This document shows, piece by piece, positions 15,278 to 25,328 of a DNA stretch of 64,000 nucleotides. The notes beneath the pieces are model-generated. The model had not been told where the DNA came from. It did not search any database and saw nothing but the letters and a program-made list of their open reading frames with translations. Both the position numbers and the translations under genes were made by a program. The stretch comes from an uncultured Dyadobacter sp. Lineage in GTDB: Bacteria > Bacteroidota > Bacteroidia > Cytophagales > Spirosomataceae. The DNA is taken from NCBI RefSeq assembly GCF_946482605.1, contig NZ_CAMLSE010000034.1, forward strand, positions 1 through 64,000, read 5' to 3'. How positions within the stretch are numbered: the first letter of the stretch is position 1; every line of letters starts with the position of its first letter.

Positions 15278-16189
15278 ATGGCTAAGAAAGTATTAATTAC
15301 CGGCGGCACCGGCCTTATCGGCAAGCGCCTCACACATATGTTGCTCCAAAAGGGCTACGAAGTCGCATTCCTTAGCCGAAAAAAGGAGGATATTCCTTCT
15401 GTTCGGGTTTATGAATGGGATATCAGGAAGGGTTACATCGAAGAAGGCGCACTCGACAACCTGCATTTCCTCGTGCATCTGGCCGGGACCAATGTAGCCG
15501 AAGGCCGCTGGACGGAAGAACGGAAAAAATCTATCCTCGAAAGCCGCACGGAATCTGCCCGGCTCATCACCCGAAAGCTTGCGGAACGCCCCGGAAAGCC
15601 GGTCGCATTCGTTTCTGCATCGGGCATTAGTTACTACGGCCAGGACACCGGCGATAACAGAAATACCGAAGCCACACCACCGGGCAACGATTTTCTTTCA
15701 CACGTCAGTATCGAATGGGAAAAAGCCGCGAACGAAATCGCCGCACTGGGCATCCGTACGGTAAAGCTCCGCACAGGCATCGTGATTAGCAAAAAAGGCG
15801 GCGCAATCCCTAAAATGGCATTACCGGCCCGCTTCGGCGTTGGCGCACCGTTAGGCAGTGGAAAGCAATGGATTTCATGGATTCACCTGGACGACATGTG
15901 CGAAATGTACATCGAAGCGCTGGAAGACGAGCGCTGGCAGGGTGCCTACAATGCCGTCGCTGCTCCGCCAGTCACGAATGAAGGGCTTACAAAAGCGATC
16001 TGCAACGTCCTCCACCGCCCGCAATGGTTCCCCAATGTCCCTGCACTTGTATTGAAACTGGTTTTCGGGGATATGGCGGCAGTGGTATTAGGTGGTAACT
16101 ATGTGGTGAATGCAAGAATAGCCGACGAAACCGGATTTAAATACCATTACGGCGATTTAGAGAGTGCTTTGAGGGCGGAGATTGGCTGA
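15278..16189 (+). CDS. TIGR01777 family NAD(P)-dependent epimerase/oxidoreductase
   Basis: A 303-residue atypical short-chain dehydrogenase (SDR39U1 type). The nucleotide-binding glycine motif TGGTGLIGKRL is at residues 8-18. Family motifs SASGISYYG and KLRTGIVISKKGGAIPKM and the GSGKQWISWIHLDDM segment follow, and the C-terminal DUF1731 part ends the protein. The physiological substrate is not established for the family. It lies 29 bases after the acyltransferase, so co-transcription is plausible. Confidence 0.92.
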   Translation: MAKKVLITGGTGLIGKRLTHMLLQKGYEVAFLSRKKEDIPSVRVYEWDIRKGYIEEGALDNLHFLVHLAGTNVAEGRWTEERKKSILESRTESARLITRKLAERPGKPVAFVSASGISYYGQDTGDNRNTEATPPGNDFLSHVSIEWEKAANEIAALGIRTVKLRTGIVISKKGGAIPKMALPARFGVGAPLGSGKQWISWIHLDDMCEMYIEALEDERWQGAYNAVAAPPVTNEGLTKAICNVLHRPQWFPNVPALVLKLVFGDMAAVVLGGNYVVNARIADETGFKYHYGDLESALRAEIG

Positions 16190-16198
16190 CGCAGAAGG

Positions 16199-17695
16199 TC
16201 ATTCCTCCTCCTCGTCATCTTCCAGCTCCTCCTCTGCGATGGTCAAAACCTGTACGGTGCCGAGCCATTTGTCACGCTGTATTTTAGCCTTAAAATCATC
16301 GAGCACATTGAGCTGCACATTACCATTGCTGAATACAGACATCTGCATTCCCACGAAAGCCAGCGCGTCGTTCAGCCGGCTTTCCAAAGGCTCCGCGCTG
16401 AAAATACACTCCTCCCAGTACCAATCCAGCTTTTCGCCGGCCACCTCTTCTACAATGCCGATGTAATCTTCGAGCGTGTAGCCGATAAATGGCTTCCCAA
16501 ACCGCACCCAAAGCAGCCGCATTACATCGTCCAGCGACTGCGCATGATTGGTTTTCTTTCTTAAATAAAGGTCGAGGATCAATGCGACCAATGCACCTTT
16601 GTGGTACACCGATACTTTCCGGTTGGGTATGCCCTTTTCATAACCATCCAGCCAGAGATCGAATGATGAATCGGCAAGCGACTGGGCGGCGTACGCGCTG
16701 GTCTCGAAATGCCGCTTCATATATACCTGCAATTCCCTCACATAGTTCTCATCGTTGAAAACGCCCCCTCTTCTCAGGAAAAGATCACCATAATAGGTCG
16801 TGCAGCCTTCAGCCACGAAACAGGTCCGAAAGTAATTCTCCCGGGTAAAATCATAAGGCAAGAGTTCCGCCGGACGAATCCTGATGATGTTCCAGGCATG
16901 GAAAAGCTCGTGCGAGCTCACACCCAGCAGATCCGAGTATAATCCTTCGCCCTCATCATCCGGGCCAAGCACAATCATCGTGGAATTTTGATGTTCTACG
17001 CCATGGTAAAATGCCGTGGGCAGGATCAGGTTCAGGAAATGATAGTCTGCCTCGGGAAATTCCTGCATCATCGCGATCTGCTCTCTGGAGAATCTTCTGA
17101 AATCCCGCTCGATCCGTCGCCAGTTGGGTTTCAGGTTACCGTGCATCCAGATCTTGAAATGCACACCGCGGACCTCGTACTCACATTTTTGCAGACTCGC
17201 TGAAGCCAGCATCGGACTGTCGACCAGTTGGTAAAAATCCGTCGCTGTTAATGCATTCTCGCCAGCCGATGGCAATCCGCATGCGATCTGATAATGCTCC
17301 GGCAAATTGAGCTCTATCCGGTAAGGCTCGGCAATCCGTCCTTCCGTATACATGCAGAAATTGATGAAGTTTAGATACCACAGTTCATCGTCCACATAAC
17401 TGCTACCCGCATTTTGAATGGATGCGTAATAGGTATAATGTATCCGCACCTCGTTTTCGCCGGCGGTTCCAACCCGCCAGCGGTCTTTCGTTACCTTATG
17501 AATAGGCAGTTTGTGACCAGCGGCTGAATTCGCTTCAATAAATTGAATATTTTTGGCGAAATTTTGAATTTCGTACCGCCCGGGCCGCCACGCCGGCAAC
17601 TGAATTTCGATATGCGCGCTGTCGATGTCCGAAATGGTGTAGGTGATATCAAGAAAACGGGATTGCGGGTCAGGTACCGAAATGTAATAATGCAT
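16199..17695 (-). CDS. M61 family metallopeptidase (glycyl aminopeptidase-like)
   Basis: A 498-residue protein with N-terminal beta domain (HIEIQLPAWRPGRYEIQNFA, the family signature) and zinc motif HELFH at 262-266 followed by AWNIIRIRP. Compared with many M61 proteins it lacks a visible signal peptide and a C-terminal PDZ domain; the C-terminus is instead a very acidic tail (EEELEDDEEEE). It is convergent with the epimerase gene, 9 bases apart. Probable cytoplasmic aminopeptidase; the substrate is inferred from the family only. Confidence 0.88.
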   Translation of the reverse strand: MHYYISVPDPQSRFLDITYTISDIDSAHIEIQLPAWRPGRYEIQNFAKNIQFIEANSAAGHKLPIHKVTKDRWRVGTAGENEVRIHYTYYASIQNAGSSYVDDELWYLNFINFCMYTEGRIAEPYRIELNLPEHYQIACGLPSAGENALTATDFYQLVDSPMLASASLQKCEYEVRGVHFKIWMHGNLKPNWRRIERDFRRFSREQIAMMQEFPEADYHFLNLILPTAFYHGVEHQNSTMIVLGPDDEGEGLYSDLLGVSSHELFHAWNIIRIRPAELLPYDFTRENYFRTCFVAEGCTTYYGDLFLRRGGVFNDENYVRELQVYMKRHFETSAYAAQSLADSSFDLWLDGYEKGIPNRKVSVYHKGALVALILDLYLRKKTNHAQSLDDVMRLLWVRFGKPFIGYTLEDYIGIVEEVAGEKLDWYWEECIFSAEPLESRLNDALAFVGMQMSVFSNGNVQLNVLDDFKAKIQRDKWLGTVQVLTIAEEELEDDEEEE

Positions 17696-17802
17696 AGACG
17701 AAACGCGTGGTGTTAAGAGGAGCGGGAACGCAGTCTGAGGCAGACCAAAATCAGGGAGTCCTACGTTACCAGTTACAATATTATAAAATAAACGATTTTC
17801 AG

Positions 17803-18468
17803 ATGAAAAGCAAAATCCTCCTGCCGGTGGTATTCATGCTGGCGGTTTTGATCAGTCCATCCCTATTAGCCCAGAATGACGAGTATTACCGGCCCGACTC
17901 CCTGCGTAAAGAAAAACCGGAAAGAAAGGAAGTTCCACCTCTCGAAGAAAAAAATACCAATACAAAACCAGTCCTGGCCGAGAAGAAAAAACTGGAAGAT
18001 TTTAAAGATAAGCCTTTCATCGACCGGGTGCGCCTGGGAGGCAGCTTTGGCCTTAGCTTCGGATCGGTCACCAATATCAACCTGTCACCGATGGCCGGCT
18101 ATGAACTGGCCGAAAAGCTCGTCGGCGGCGTCGGTGCAACGATTATGTATTTCCGCTACAAATATTATGACATCAATACCGCTTACTACGGTGGGCGCGC
18201 CTTTCTGATGTACAATGTGATCCCGGCCATCAACCTCATCGGCGAGTACGAGGCATTAAATGTAGAGGGATCGTACCAGAAACGGCAGTGGCTGGGTTCG
18301 CCTATGCTCGGAGCAGCCTATTCACAACCCATTGGCGGACGTTTCATCAAGGCGGTACACCTCACCGCATTGTATAACCTGAGCTACGATAGCCAGATCG
18401 ACAAGTACAGCGGACAAAACCTGTCACCATACGGCACGCCGTTTGTTTTCAGGGTGACATTCCTTTAA
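17803..18468 (+). CDS. Outer membrane beta-barrel-like hypothetical protein
   Basis: A 221-residue exported protein with a Sec signal (LLPVVFMLAVLISPSLLAQ), a charged Lys/Glu-rich linker (~residues 30-65) and then strands of alternating aromatic/glycine residues (VRLGGSFGLSFGSVTNINLSPMAGY) ending VFRVTFL, a terminal aromatic typical of barrel proteins. The frame is open from 17707, but the signal peptide sets the start at 17803. Function unknown; no close family recognised. Confidence 0.75.
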   Translation: MKSKILLPVVFMLAVLISPSLLAQNDEYYRPDSLRKEKPERKEVPPLEEKNTNTKPVLAEKKKLEDFKDKPFIDRVRLGGSFGLSFGSVTNINLSPMAGYELAEKLVGGVGATIMYFRYKYYDINTAYYGGRAFLMYNVIPAINLIGEYEALNVEGSYQKRQWLGSPMLGAAYSQPIGGRFIKAVHLTALYNLSYDSQIDKYSGQNLSPYGTPFVFRVTFL

Positions 18469-18549
18469 CCGCCCCCCGGCGTGATTTTTTCGTCTTCATT
18501 TGAACTAACCCTTCCCGTGAAGGCTTCTTATTCAGTAGCAACATCAATT

Positions 18550-19182
18550 ATGGAAAATCCCGTATTAATTTTCGGTGCCGGCGATCTCGGAATGCAGGCA
18601 CTCGATATATTCAGAAGAAACAATGTGCTCGTCTATGGATTGTTGGATGATCATCAGGAACTTCACGGCAAAGAGTTCGGCGAAGTGAGCGTACTTGGCA
18701 ATACCGATGATACCAGCTTTCTGAATATTCTCGGCACAAAATGCGAGGCATTCATTGCCATCGGCGAGCGTTCCGTGCGCGAGCGGTTGGTGGAAACATT
18801 GAATGAAGAATACAAAAATATGCCTGTCAATGCGATCCACGACAGTGCGATCATCTCCGGAATCGCCGCAGTAGGTCATGGGAATCTGATCGGCGCCCGT
18901 GCTACGATCGGCGCGCAGTCGGTCATCGGCCATCACTGCCTCGTGCAGACGGGCGCCATAGTGGACACTTCGGTGCACGTAGGTGATTTTGTTACCATTG
19001 GAGCCGGCGCCGTGATCAACGATCGTGTGAAGCTGGCCGACGGTGTCTTTATCGGTTCAGGTGCAGTGATTGTAGCCGGTATTGAAGTAGGCAAGAACGC
19101 GCGGATCGGTGCGGGTTCGGTGGTAGTCGAGAATGTGCCTGCTGGCGCGACCTATTTTGGCAATCCGGCACGAAAAATTTGA
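18550..19182 (+). CDS. NeuD/PglD-like sugar O-acyltransferase
   Basis: A 210-residue protein with an N-terminal Rossmann-like part (VLIFGAGDLGMQALDIFRRN) and a C-terminal left-handed beta-helix of hexapeptide repeats (IGARATIGAQSVIGHHCLVQ and onward), ending in the usual GVPA-like cap GNPARKI. The His pair in IGHHCLVQ contains the catalytic base of PglD-type enzymes. Such enzymes acetylate UDP-amino sugars for glycans. No glycan locus surrounds it here. The ATG at 18550 is chosen because the Rossmann strand begins immediately. Confidence 0.85.
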   Translation: MENPVLIFGAGDLGMQALDIFRRNNVLVYGLLDDHQELHGKEFGEVSVLGNTDDTSFLNILGTKCEAFIAIGERSVRERLVETLNEEYKNMPVNAIHDSAIISGIAAVGHGNLIGARATIGAQSVIGHHCLVQTGAIVDTSVHVGDFVTIGAGAVINDRVKLADGVFIGSGAVIVAGIEVGKNARIGAGSVVVENVPAGATYFGNPARKI

Positions 19183-19253
19183 AAGTGAAAGACATTAACG
19201 GCCGGAAGCCAACAATTTTCCGGCCCAATGTTTTTTATTAAACTGAAACACAT

Positions 19254-19261
19254 TACCTTTG
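19254..19261 (+). promoter_or_regulatory. -7 promoter element of the DUF177-rpmF cluster
   Basis: TACCTTTG exactly matches TAnnTTTG. Its position implies transcription starting near 19267, downstream of the ATG at 19228. This supports translation from GTG 19282. No clear -33 TTTG was found; the upstream segment is T-rich. Confidence 0.55.
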
Positions 19262-19281
19262 CACTCCTTTTGACAGAAAAA

Positions 19282-19833
19282 GTGAAAGAGCTAAGTAAAT
19301 ACAACATAGACATTTACGGTTTGGAAGACAAACAGTATGACTATGATATGGAATCCGGCGACGCTTTTTTTGAGGAAATGGAGCAGGATCTGATCGAGCA
19401 CGGTCACTTCAAAACACATGTTGTTTTGAACAAATCGGCTACCATGATCCAGCTGCGTTTTCAGACGAAAGGAAGTGTAACGCTGACTTGTGACCGCAGC
19501 CTGGAAGAGTTCGAAGAACCAATCGATTCCGATGGGCGCATTATATTAAAGTTCGGCGATCACAATGAAGAACTGACGGAAGAGATTGAGATTATCGGCC
19601 GTAACACCAACAGAATCAACTTAGCGCGTTATATTTTCGACTTTATCGCGCTGTCGTTACCAGTCAAAAAGCTCCACCCGAGCCTGCGCACTGAAGAAGG
19701 CGATTTTGAAGAGGATGAGGAAGAAGGAACGCTGGTGTATACTTCCGGTGGAGAAACGGAGGAGGGGGATGAAAGGGAGGAAGATGAGAAGGTCGACCCG
19801 CGTTGGGAGGCGCTCAAAAAACTGAAAAAATAA
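19282..19833 (+). CDS. DUF177 (YceD) family protein
   Basis: About 183 residues from the GTG at 19282 (VKELSKYNIDIYGL). The central segment has FQTKGSVTLTCDRSLEEFEEPI, the DUF177/YceD signature that precedes L32 in many bacteria, and a C-terminal acidic low-complexity stretch. An ATG at 19228 in frame gives 18 extra hydrophobic residues, but a -7 promoter element overlaps that region. YceD/DUF177 proteins act in 23S rRNA maturation or accumulation in some bacteria and chloroplasts. It directly precedes rpmF. Confidence 0.88.
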   Translation: MKELSKYNIDIYGLEDKQYDYDMESGDAFFEEMEQDLIEHGHFKTHVVLNKSATMIQLRFQTKGSVTLTCDRSLEEFEEPIDSDGRIILKFGDHNEELTEEIEIIGRNTNRINLARYIFDFIALSLPVKKLHPSLRTEEGDFEEDEEEGTLVYTSGGETEEGDEREEDEKVDPRWEALKKLKK

Positions 19834-19892
19834 CAATCAACCATAGGCTTCAGCCTTTGGATATAAATCGTAAACAATAGACCAAAAATATC

Positions 19893-20087
19893 ATGGCACA
19901 TCCTAAGCGGAGACATTCCAGCACCCGTCGCGATTCACGCAGAGCGCACGACTTCCTTACCGGAAAGCAGTTGGGAACTGACGCTACAACCGGAGAGATC
20001 CACCAATTGCACCGTGCACACGTACACGAAGGCAATCTGGTTTACAGAGGAAAGGTAGTAGTTGAAAACTATACTAAAACGGTTTAG
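19893..20087 (+). CDS. rpmF: 50S ribosomal protein L32
   Basis: A 64-residue protein beginning MAHPKRRHSSTRRDSRRAHD, the characteristic L32 N-terminus. The zinc-binding cysteines found in many L32 proteins are absent, so this is the Cys-free (C-minus) form. It belongs to the conserved DUF177-rpmF-plsX-fabH order linking ribosome and lipid synthesis. Confidence 0.97.
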   Translation: MAHPKRRHSSTRRDSRRAHDFLTGKQLGTDATTGEIHQLHRAHVHEGNLVYRGKVVVENYTKTV

Positions 20088-20218
20088 TTTCAGTCGATGA
20101 GCAATTCAATTTCGCAGCAGCCCTATAAAAGTTGTTGCGAAATTCTTTTTTACTGCGGCACATCTGCTAAATTTACACCTTCGGTTTCTAACTTATTTGT
20201 CAAAATAACAGCGTGTAA

Positions 20219-21157
20219 ATGAAAATTGCGGTAGATGCTATGGGGGGAGATTTAGCTCCGCAAGCAATTGTTGAAGGGGTGATCCAAGCCTCTTCTGAGC
20301 TACCATCCGAGGCGAGAATCGTTTTAATTGGTCGTGAAAATGTGATCTGGGACATCTTCAACCAGCATAATTTCAAGCCTACTAATATTGACGTCGTTCA
20401 CGCAGAAGATGTAATCGAGATGGGTGAACATCCTACCAAAGCCCTGTCTCAAAAACCCAATTCCAGCATCGGAGTAGGTTTCAAACTTCTGAAAGAAAAA
20501 GAGGTAGATATATTCTGCAGTGCAGGAAACACGGGCGCAATGCACGTAGGCGCCCTTTTCAGCATTAAAGCAATAGAAGGTATCCTCAGGCCAGCCATTG
20601 CCGGATTCGTGCCGCAGGTTGGAGGGGGATATGCCATTATGCTGGACATCGGTGCCAATGCCGACTGCAAGCCGGAAGTGCTATCCCAGTTCGGCGAAAT
20701 CGGTTCCCTTTTTGCCCAATACACATTTCAGATAGAAAAGCCGCGGGTTGCATTGATGAACATCGGTGAAGAAGAGCAAAAAGGCTCTCTTACTTCCCAG
20801 GCAACCTACCCCCTTCTGAAACAAAACAAACGCATTAACTTTATCGGAAATATAGAGGGGAAGGACCTCTTCACCAATAAGGCAGACGTCATCGTTACCG
20901 ACGGCTTTACTGGTAATATACTGTTTAAACTGGGAGAGTCTTTGTATGAGATTTCCAGGAAAAGAGGTTTCCAGGACGATTTTATCGACCAGACAAACTA
21001 CGAATCCATCGGAGGCAGTCCCATTATCGGGGTGAATGGAAATGTGATGATCGCACACGGCGTCTCAACGCCGCTGGCCATCAAAAATATGGTGGGCTGG
21101 GCGTATAAGCAGGTCAAATCCAAAGCTTATGTGCATATTGCCCAGGCATTGAACTAA
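20219..21157 (+). CDS. plsX: Phosphate acyltransferase PlsX
   Basis: A 312-residue enzyme starting [20 protein letters not shown]. It has the conserved [25 protein letters not shown]-type segment near residue 80-105 and [13 protein letters not shown]. PlsX converts acyl-ACP to acyl phosphate, the first step of the PlsX/PlsY route to phosphatidic acid, and works as a peripheral membrane enzyme. It is followed 89 bases later by fabH in the same direction. Confidence 0.97.
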   Translation: [312 protein letters not shown]

Positions 21158-21246
21158 TAACGAATGCTGACAACCACATGACTATGAAAAAACTGAAACT
21201 GTCCTTTTTTACCAAATCTATTCGGATTTTGAATAGTTAATTTATC

Positions 21247-22242
21247 ATGACCCATATAAAAGCCTCTATAACAGGGATACAAGGTTATGTGCCTGATTAT
21301 GTTTTGACCAATGCTGAGTTGGAAACAATGGTTGCGACAAACGATGAATGGATCGTAAGCCGCACAGGCATCAAAGAAAGGCGTATTCTGAAAGGCGAAG
21401 GTTTGGGAAGCTCACATATGGGTGCAGAAGCGGTAAAGGGATTGCTGGCCAAAACCAATACACGCCCCGAAGAAGTCGATCTGCTGATCTGTGCCACTAC
21501 CACACCTGACTACGTTTTCCCTTGCACCGCTAACCTTATTTGCGATATGGTCGGCATCCGGAATGTCGGCAGCTTCGACATCCAGGCCGCATGCTCGGGT
21601 TTTATCTATGCATTGACACTCGGTTCTCAATTTATCGAGACCGGAAAATATAAAAAAGTGATCGTCGTCGGCTCGGACAAGATGTCCGCGATCGTCGATT
21701 ATACCGATCGCAAAACCTGCATTCTTTTTGGCGACGGAGCCGGCGCAGTCATGCTGGAACCAGACGGTGAGGGCAACGGTATCCTGGATTCAATCATCAA
21801 ATCGGACGGGGCAGGTTATCCCTACCTCAACCAAAAAGCAGGAGGAAGTCGCTACCCGCCCACTCACGAGACCATCGACAACAGACTACATTACGTGTAT
21901 CAGGACGGTGCGCAGGTTTTCAAGTTTGCGGTAACCAATATGGCCGACATTGCAGCCGACATCATGGAACGCAATGGGCTGAACAGTGAGAATGTAGCGT
22001 GGCTTGTACCGCACCAGGCCAACCGCCGGATCATCGAAGCGACCGCCAACCGGATGGGCGTAGGAATGGGCAAGGTGATGATGAACATACACAAATACGG
22101 AAATACCACAGCTGCGACAATCCCGCTTTGTCTGTGGGATTATGAATCACAACTCAAAAAAGGCGATAATCTGATACTGGCCGCATTCGGCGGAGGCTTC
22201 ACCTGGGGTGCAATGTACCTGAAATGGGGCTACGATGCGTAG
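21247..22242 (+). CDS. fabH: Beta-ketoacyl-ACP synthase III
   Basis: A 331-residue FabH with the catalytic triad: Cys116 in [13 protein letters not shown], His in [12 protein letters not shown] and Asn in [12 protein letters not shown]. It condenses an acyl-CoA primer with malonyl-ACP to start fatty acid synthesis; Bacteroidota forms often accept branched primers, but specificity is not visible. It sits between plsX and efp. Confidence 0.97.
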   Translation: MTHIKASITGIQGYVPDYVLTNAELETMVATNDEWIVSRTGIKERRILKGEGLGSSHMGAEAVKGLLAKTNTRPEEVDLLICATTTPDYVFPCTANLICDMVGIRNVGSFDIQAACSGFIYALTLGSQFIETGKYKKVIVVGSDKMSAIVDYTDRKTCILFGDGAGAVMLEPDGEGNGILDSIIKSDGAGYPYLNQKAGGSRYPPTHETIDNRLHYVYQDGAQVFKFAVTNMADIAADIMERNGLNSENVAWLVPHQANRRIIEATANRMGVGMGKVMMNIHKYGNTTAATIPLCLWDYESQLKKGDNLILAAFGGGFTWGAMYLKWGYDA

Positions 22243-22289
22243 CATGTGATTTTCATTAAAGCATTATCATACAATTCATTAGAATAAAA

Positions 22290-22856
22290 ATGGCAACTAC
22301 TGCAGATTTGCGTAACGGACTGGTAATCAATTTCAACCACGATCTTTTTCAGGTGATTGAATTCCAACATGTTAAACCTGGCAAAGGAAACGCCTTCGTA
22401 CGCACCAAACTGAAAAGCCTCACTTCCGGCAAAGTGCTGGACAATACCTTTTCTTCCGGCGCGGGCATCACGCCGGTACGTGTTGAAAGACATAAATTTC
22501 AATTTCTATATAAAGACGAGGTTGGTTTCAACTTCATGAACTCCGAAACGTTCGATCAGGTTTTGATCGATGCCAAACTGGTGACAAACGCCGACCTGAT
22601 GAAGGAAGGCCAGGAAGTGGAGATCCTGATCAACACTGAAACGGACGCAGCATTGCTTTGCGAGTTGCCCCCATTTGTTGAACTGGTCGTTACCTATTCC
22701 GAGCCAGGCCTGAAAGGCGATACTGCGAACTCTCCCAAAAAAGCGATCGAAGTAGAAACAGGTGCCAGGATCATGGTTCCCTTGTTTATCGAGGAAGGCC
22801 AGAAGATCAAAGTGGATACACGCACTTACGATTACGTAGAAAGAGTTAAATCATAA
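22290..22856 (+). CDS. efp: Elongation factor P
   Basis: A 188-residue EF-P with the three beta-barrel domains. The loop reaching the peptidyl-transferase centre is VKPGKGNAFVRTKLK, whose tip Lys is conserved. EF-P relieves ribosome stalling at polyproline. It begins 47 bases after fabH and leads into accB-accC. No dedicated modification gene (epmA/earP) is nearby. Confidence 0.97.
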   Translation: MATTADLRNGLVINFNHDLFQVIEFQHVKPGKGNAFVRTKLKSLTSGKVLDNTFSSGAGITPVRVERHKFQFLYKDEVGFNFMNSETFDQVLIDAKLVTNADLMKEGQEVEILINTETDAALLCELPPFVELVVTYSEPGLKGDTANSPKKAIEVETGARIMVPLFIEEGQKIKVDTRTYDYVERVKS

Positions 22857-22948
22857 TTAATTGTTTTCTGTGGGCGGTAAATGGATCTACCCCGGCGCTT
22901 ATTACTAAGCCTTCAATGATCCAGTCTCCACAGTTTAAATTTGACTAA

Positions 22949-23431
22949 ATGGAAACCAAAGAAATCCAAAAACTGATTGACTTCATTGCCCAGTCGGGAC
23001 TTGATGAAGTGAATATTGAAACGGCAGATCTGAAAATCAAGGTGAAGCGCTACGGAACTGCACCGGTGGTGTCTTACACTTCCGCACCTGTGGCAGCGCC
23101 CGCACCCGCTTTATTCCCTGCGGCAGCGGCACCAGCTACTTCGGCAGCACCCGCTGAGCCCGCGGTTTCCAAAGAATCGGCTTCTTCGAACCTCATTACG
23201 ATTAAGTCTCCGATGATCGGTACGTTCTACCGGGCGTCGAGTCCTGAGACTCCTGCTTTTGCCAACATCGGCGACGAAATCAAGCCCGGCAAAGTAGTTT
23301 GTGTCATCGAGGCGATGAAACTGTTCAACGAAATCGAATCGGAAGTGTCAGGTAAAATCGTGAAAATCCTGGTTGAAAACGCTACTCCGGTTGAATTTGA
23401 CCAACCATTGTTCCTGGTTGAGCCTGCATAA
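22949..23431 (+). CDS. accB: Biotin carboxyl carrier protein of acetyl-CoA carboxylase
   Basis: A 160-residue BCCP: an N-terminal helical region (EIQKLIDFIAQSGLDEVNIE), an Ala/Pro-rich linker at about 42-80, and the biotinyl domain with the biotin-accepting Lys124 in VIEAMKLFNE. It carries CO2 to AccA/AccD for malonyl-CoA synthesis. accC follows 35 bases downstream. Confidence 0.97.
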   Translation: METKEIQKLIDFIAQSGLDEVNIETADLKIKVKRYGTAPVVSYTSAPVAAPAPALFPAAAAPATSAAPAEPAVSKESASSNLITIKSPMIGTFYRASSPETPAFANIGDEIKPGKVVCVIEAMKLFNEIESEVSGKIVKILVENATPVEFDQPLFLVEPA

Positions 23432-23466
23432 GGCGATGAAAGGTCTCTCAAACTCAATTGAATTTC

Positions 23467-24813
23467 ATGTTTAAAAAGATACTCATTGCCAATCGGGGTG
23501 AAATTGCCCTGCGCGTGATCAGGACCTGTCGTGAAATGGGCATTAAAACTGTCGCAGTATACTCGACAGCCGACCGCGACAGTCTTCACGTACGGTTTGC
23601 GGACGAGGCCGTTTGTATCGGCCCTCCGCCCAGCAGACAATCCTATCTAAGCATTCAGAATATTATTTCAGCAGCGGAAGTAACCGGAGCGGACGCCATC
23701 CACCCTGGCTATGGATTCTTGTCTGAAAATGCGGAATTTTCGCAGATATGTGCCGACTACGGCATTAAATTCATCGGCGCCACAGCCGCTCAGATCAACG
23801 GCATGGGTGACAAAGCCACCGCCAAAGCGACGATGATCAAAGCAGGTGTGCCCGTCGTTCCGGGTTCTGAAGGTCTGCTCGAATCCGTCGAGCATGGAAA
23901 ACAGCTCGCGGAAGGAATAGGTTACCCGGTGATCGTCAAGGCAACTGCCGGAGGTGGCGGCCGTGGTATGCGGATCATCAACAAGCCCGAAGATTTCGAA
24001 AAAGCCTGGACCGACGCCCGTACGGAATCGGCCGCTGCCTTTGGAAATGACGGTTTGTATCTCGAAAAATTTGTAGAAGAACCCCGCCATATTGAAATCC
24101 AGATCATCGGTGATCAGTTTGGTAAGGTATGCCACCTTTCGGAGCGTGATTGCTCCATCCAGCGTCGTCATCAGAAACTGGTAGAAGAAACGCCATCCCC
24201 TATTATTACGCCGGAATTGCGTGAAAAAATGGGCGCCGCGGCGATCAAAGGTGCTCAGGCAATCGGATACGAGGGCGCTGGTACCATCGAGTTCCTGGTC
24301 GACAAGCACGGCGACTTCTATTTCATGGAGATGAACACCCGTATTCAGGTAGAACATCCCATCACCGAAGAAGTTACTGATTTTGACCTGATCAAGGAGC
24401 AGATCAAGGTAGCGGCAGGAGAGCCTATCTCGGGTGTGAACTACACACCAAAGCTATACGCAATGGAATGCCGGATCAATGCTGAAGACCCCGCGAACGG
24501 ATTCCGTCCTGCGCCGGGTAAGATCACCAACCTGCATTTCCCTGGCGGTCACGGTGTACGCATCGACAGCCACGTATACAGCGGCTATACGATCCCTCCC
24601 AACTACGACTCCATGATCGCGAAGCTGATCGTAAGCGGCCAGTCGCGCGAAGAGGTACTTACGCGCATGAAGCGCGCATTGCAGGAATTCGTGATCGAAG
24701 GTATCAAAACCACGATCCCGTTCCATATCAAGTTAATGGATGACCCTGGGTTTAAATCCGGGAATTTCACTACCAAGTATTTGGAATCGTTTGATTTCTC
24801 TGTTCTGAAATAA
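23467..24813 (+). CDS. accC: Acetyl-CoA carboxylase biotin carboxylase subunit
   Basis: A 448-residue ATP-grasp enzyme. Landmarks are [19 protein letters not shown] at the start, glycine-rich ATP loop [30 protein letters not shown], and [10 protein letters not shown] with catalytic Glu/Arg. The ATG at 23467 is preferred to an in-frame TTG nine bases upstream. It carboxylates biotin on AccB and ends a housekeeping cluster closed by a terminator. Confidence 0.97.
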   Translation: MFKKILIANRGEIALRVIRTCREMGIKTVAVYSTADRDSLHVRFADEAVCIGPPPSRQSYLSIQNIISAAEVTGADAIHPGYGFLSENAEFSQICADYGIKFIGATAAQINGMGDKATAKATMIKAGVPVVPGSEGLLESVEHGKQLAEGIGYPVIVKATAGGGGRGMRIINKPEDFEKAWTDARTESAAAFGNDGLYLEKFVEEPRHIEIQIIGDQFGKVCHLSERDCSIQRRHQKLVEETPSPIITPELREKMGAAAIKGAQAIGYEGAGTIEFLVDKHGDFYFMEMNTRIQVEHPITEEVTDFDLIKEQIKVAAGEPISGVNYTPKLYAMECRINAEDPANGFRPAPGKITNLHFPGGHGVRIDSHVYSGYTIPPNYDSMIAKLIVSGQSREEVLTRMKRALQEFVIEGIKTTIPFHIKLMDDPGFKSGNFTTKYLESFDFSVLK

Positions 24814-24864
24814 TTAATACATAAGATGATTTCTCTGTTTGCGAAAGTAAACGGGATAGAAATG

Positions 24865-24900
24865 AAAACGGTCGGCAGTGCACTCTGTCGGCCGTTTTTC
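24865..24900 (+). terminator. Terminator after accC
   Basis: A stem ACGGTCGGCAG / CTGTCGGCCGT with two G-U pairs is followed by TTTTTC. It lies between accC and the convergent DUF5618 gene. Confidence 0.7.
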
Positions 24901-24919
24901 TGTTGGTTCCGGATTACAG

Positions 24920-25291
24920 TTAGGCAACTAATGCAAGCATTTTTTGCGTCGCATCGAGGCCAATTTTAATTGTTTTCACTGATGGCGTACCATGATAGTA
25001 GCCCGCCAAATGCAATGTATCGTATGCTTCATTCAGGTAAGAAAGCAACGTCTTGTTGTATTTTCGAATGCGAATACGGTATTCGTCAATACTGTTGGGC
25101 TTCGTAAATTTCGCACCTTCTTTCTTCCTCAAATATTCGTCCGCAATCATCAATGCAGCATTATAAGCCGTCCCCGAAGCCATTTGGACGTATTTAATGT
25201 CCTTGTACTCCTGTCCTTGTTTGTCGGCCTTGGTGCTCAGGATTTCCCTCGCATTGTCGAGATAGCGTGTGATCTCTTGAAATTGGTTCAT
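24920..25291 (-). CDS. DUF5618 family protein
   Basis: A 123-residue, mostly helical protein (ITRYLDNAREILSTKA, ASGTAYNAALMIADEYLRKK, NKTLLSYLNEAYDTLHLAGY) typical of DUF5618, a Bacteroidota family without known function. The all-helical shape is HEPN-like to the eye, but no R-x4-6-H motif could be placed with confidence. It follows higBA in the same direction, 37 bases after the antitoxin, suggesting a third member of the cassette. Confidence 0.7.
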   Translation of the reverse strand: MNQFQEITRYLDNAREILSTKADKQGQEYKDIKYVQMASGTAYNAALMIADEYLRKKEGAKFTKPNSIDEYRIRIRKYNKTLLSYLNEAYDTLHLAGYYHGTPSVKTIKIGLDATQKMLALVA

Positions 25292-25328
25292 GATATAAGT
25301 GTGGTTTGAATATGATTACATTTTGACT

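Noticed and set aside
19228..19281. Upstream ATG for the DUF177 gene
   Set aside because: A -7 promoter element overlaps this segment, so it is probably not transcribed from that promoter.
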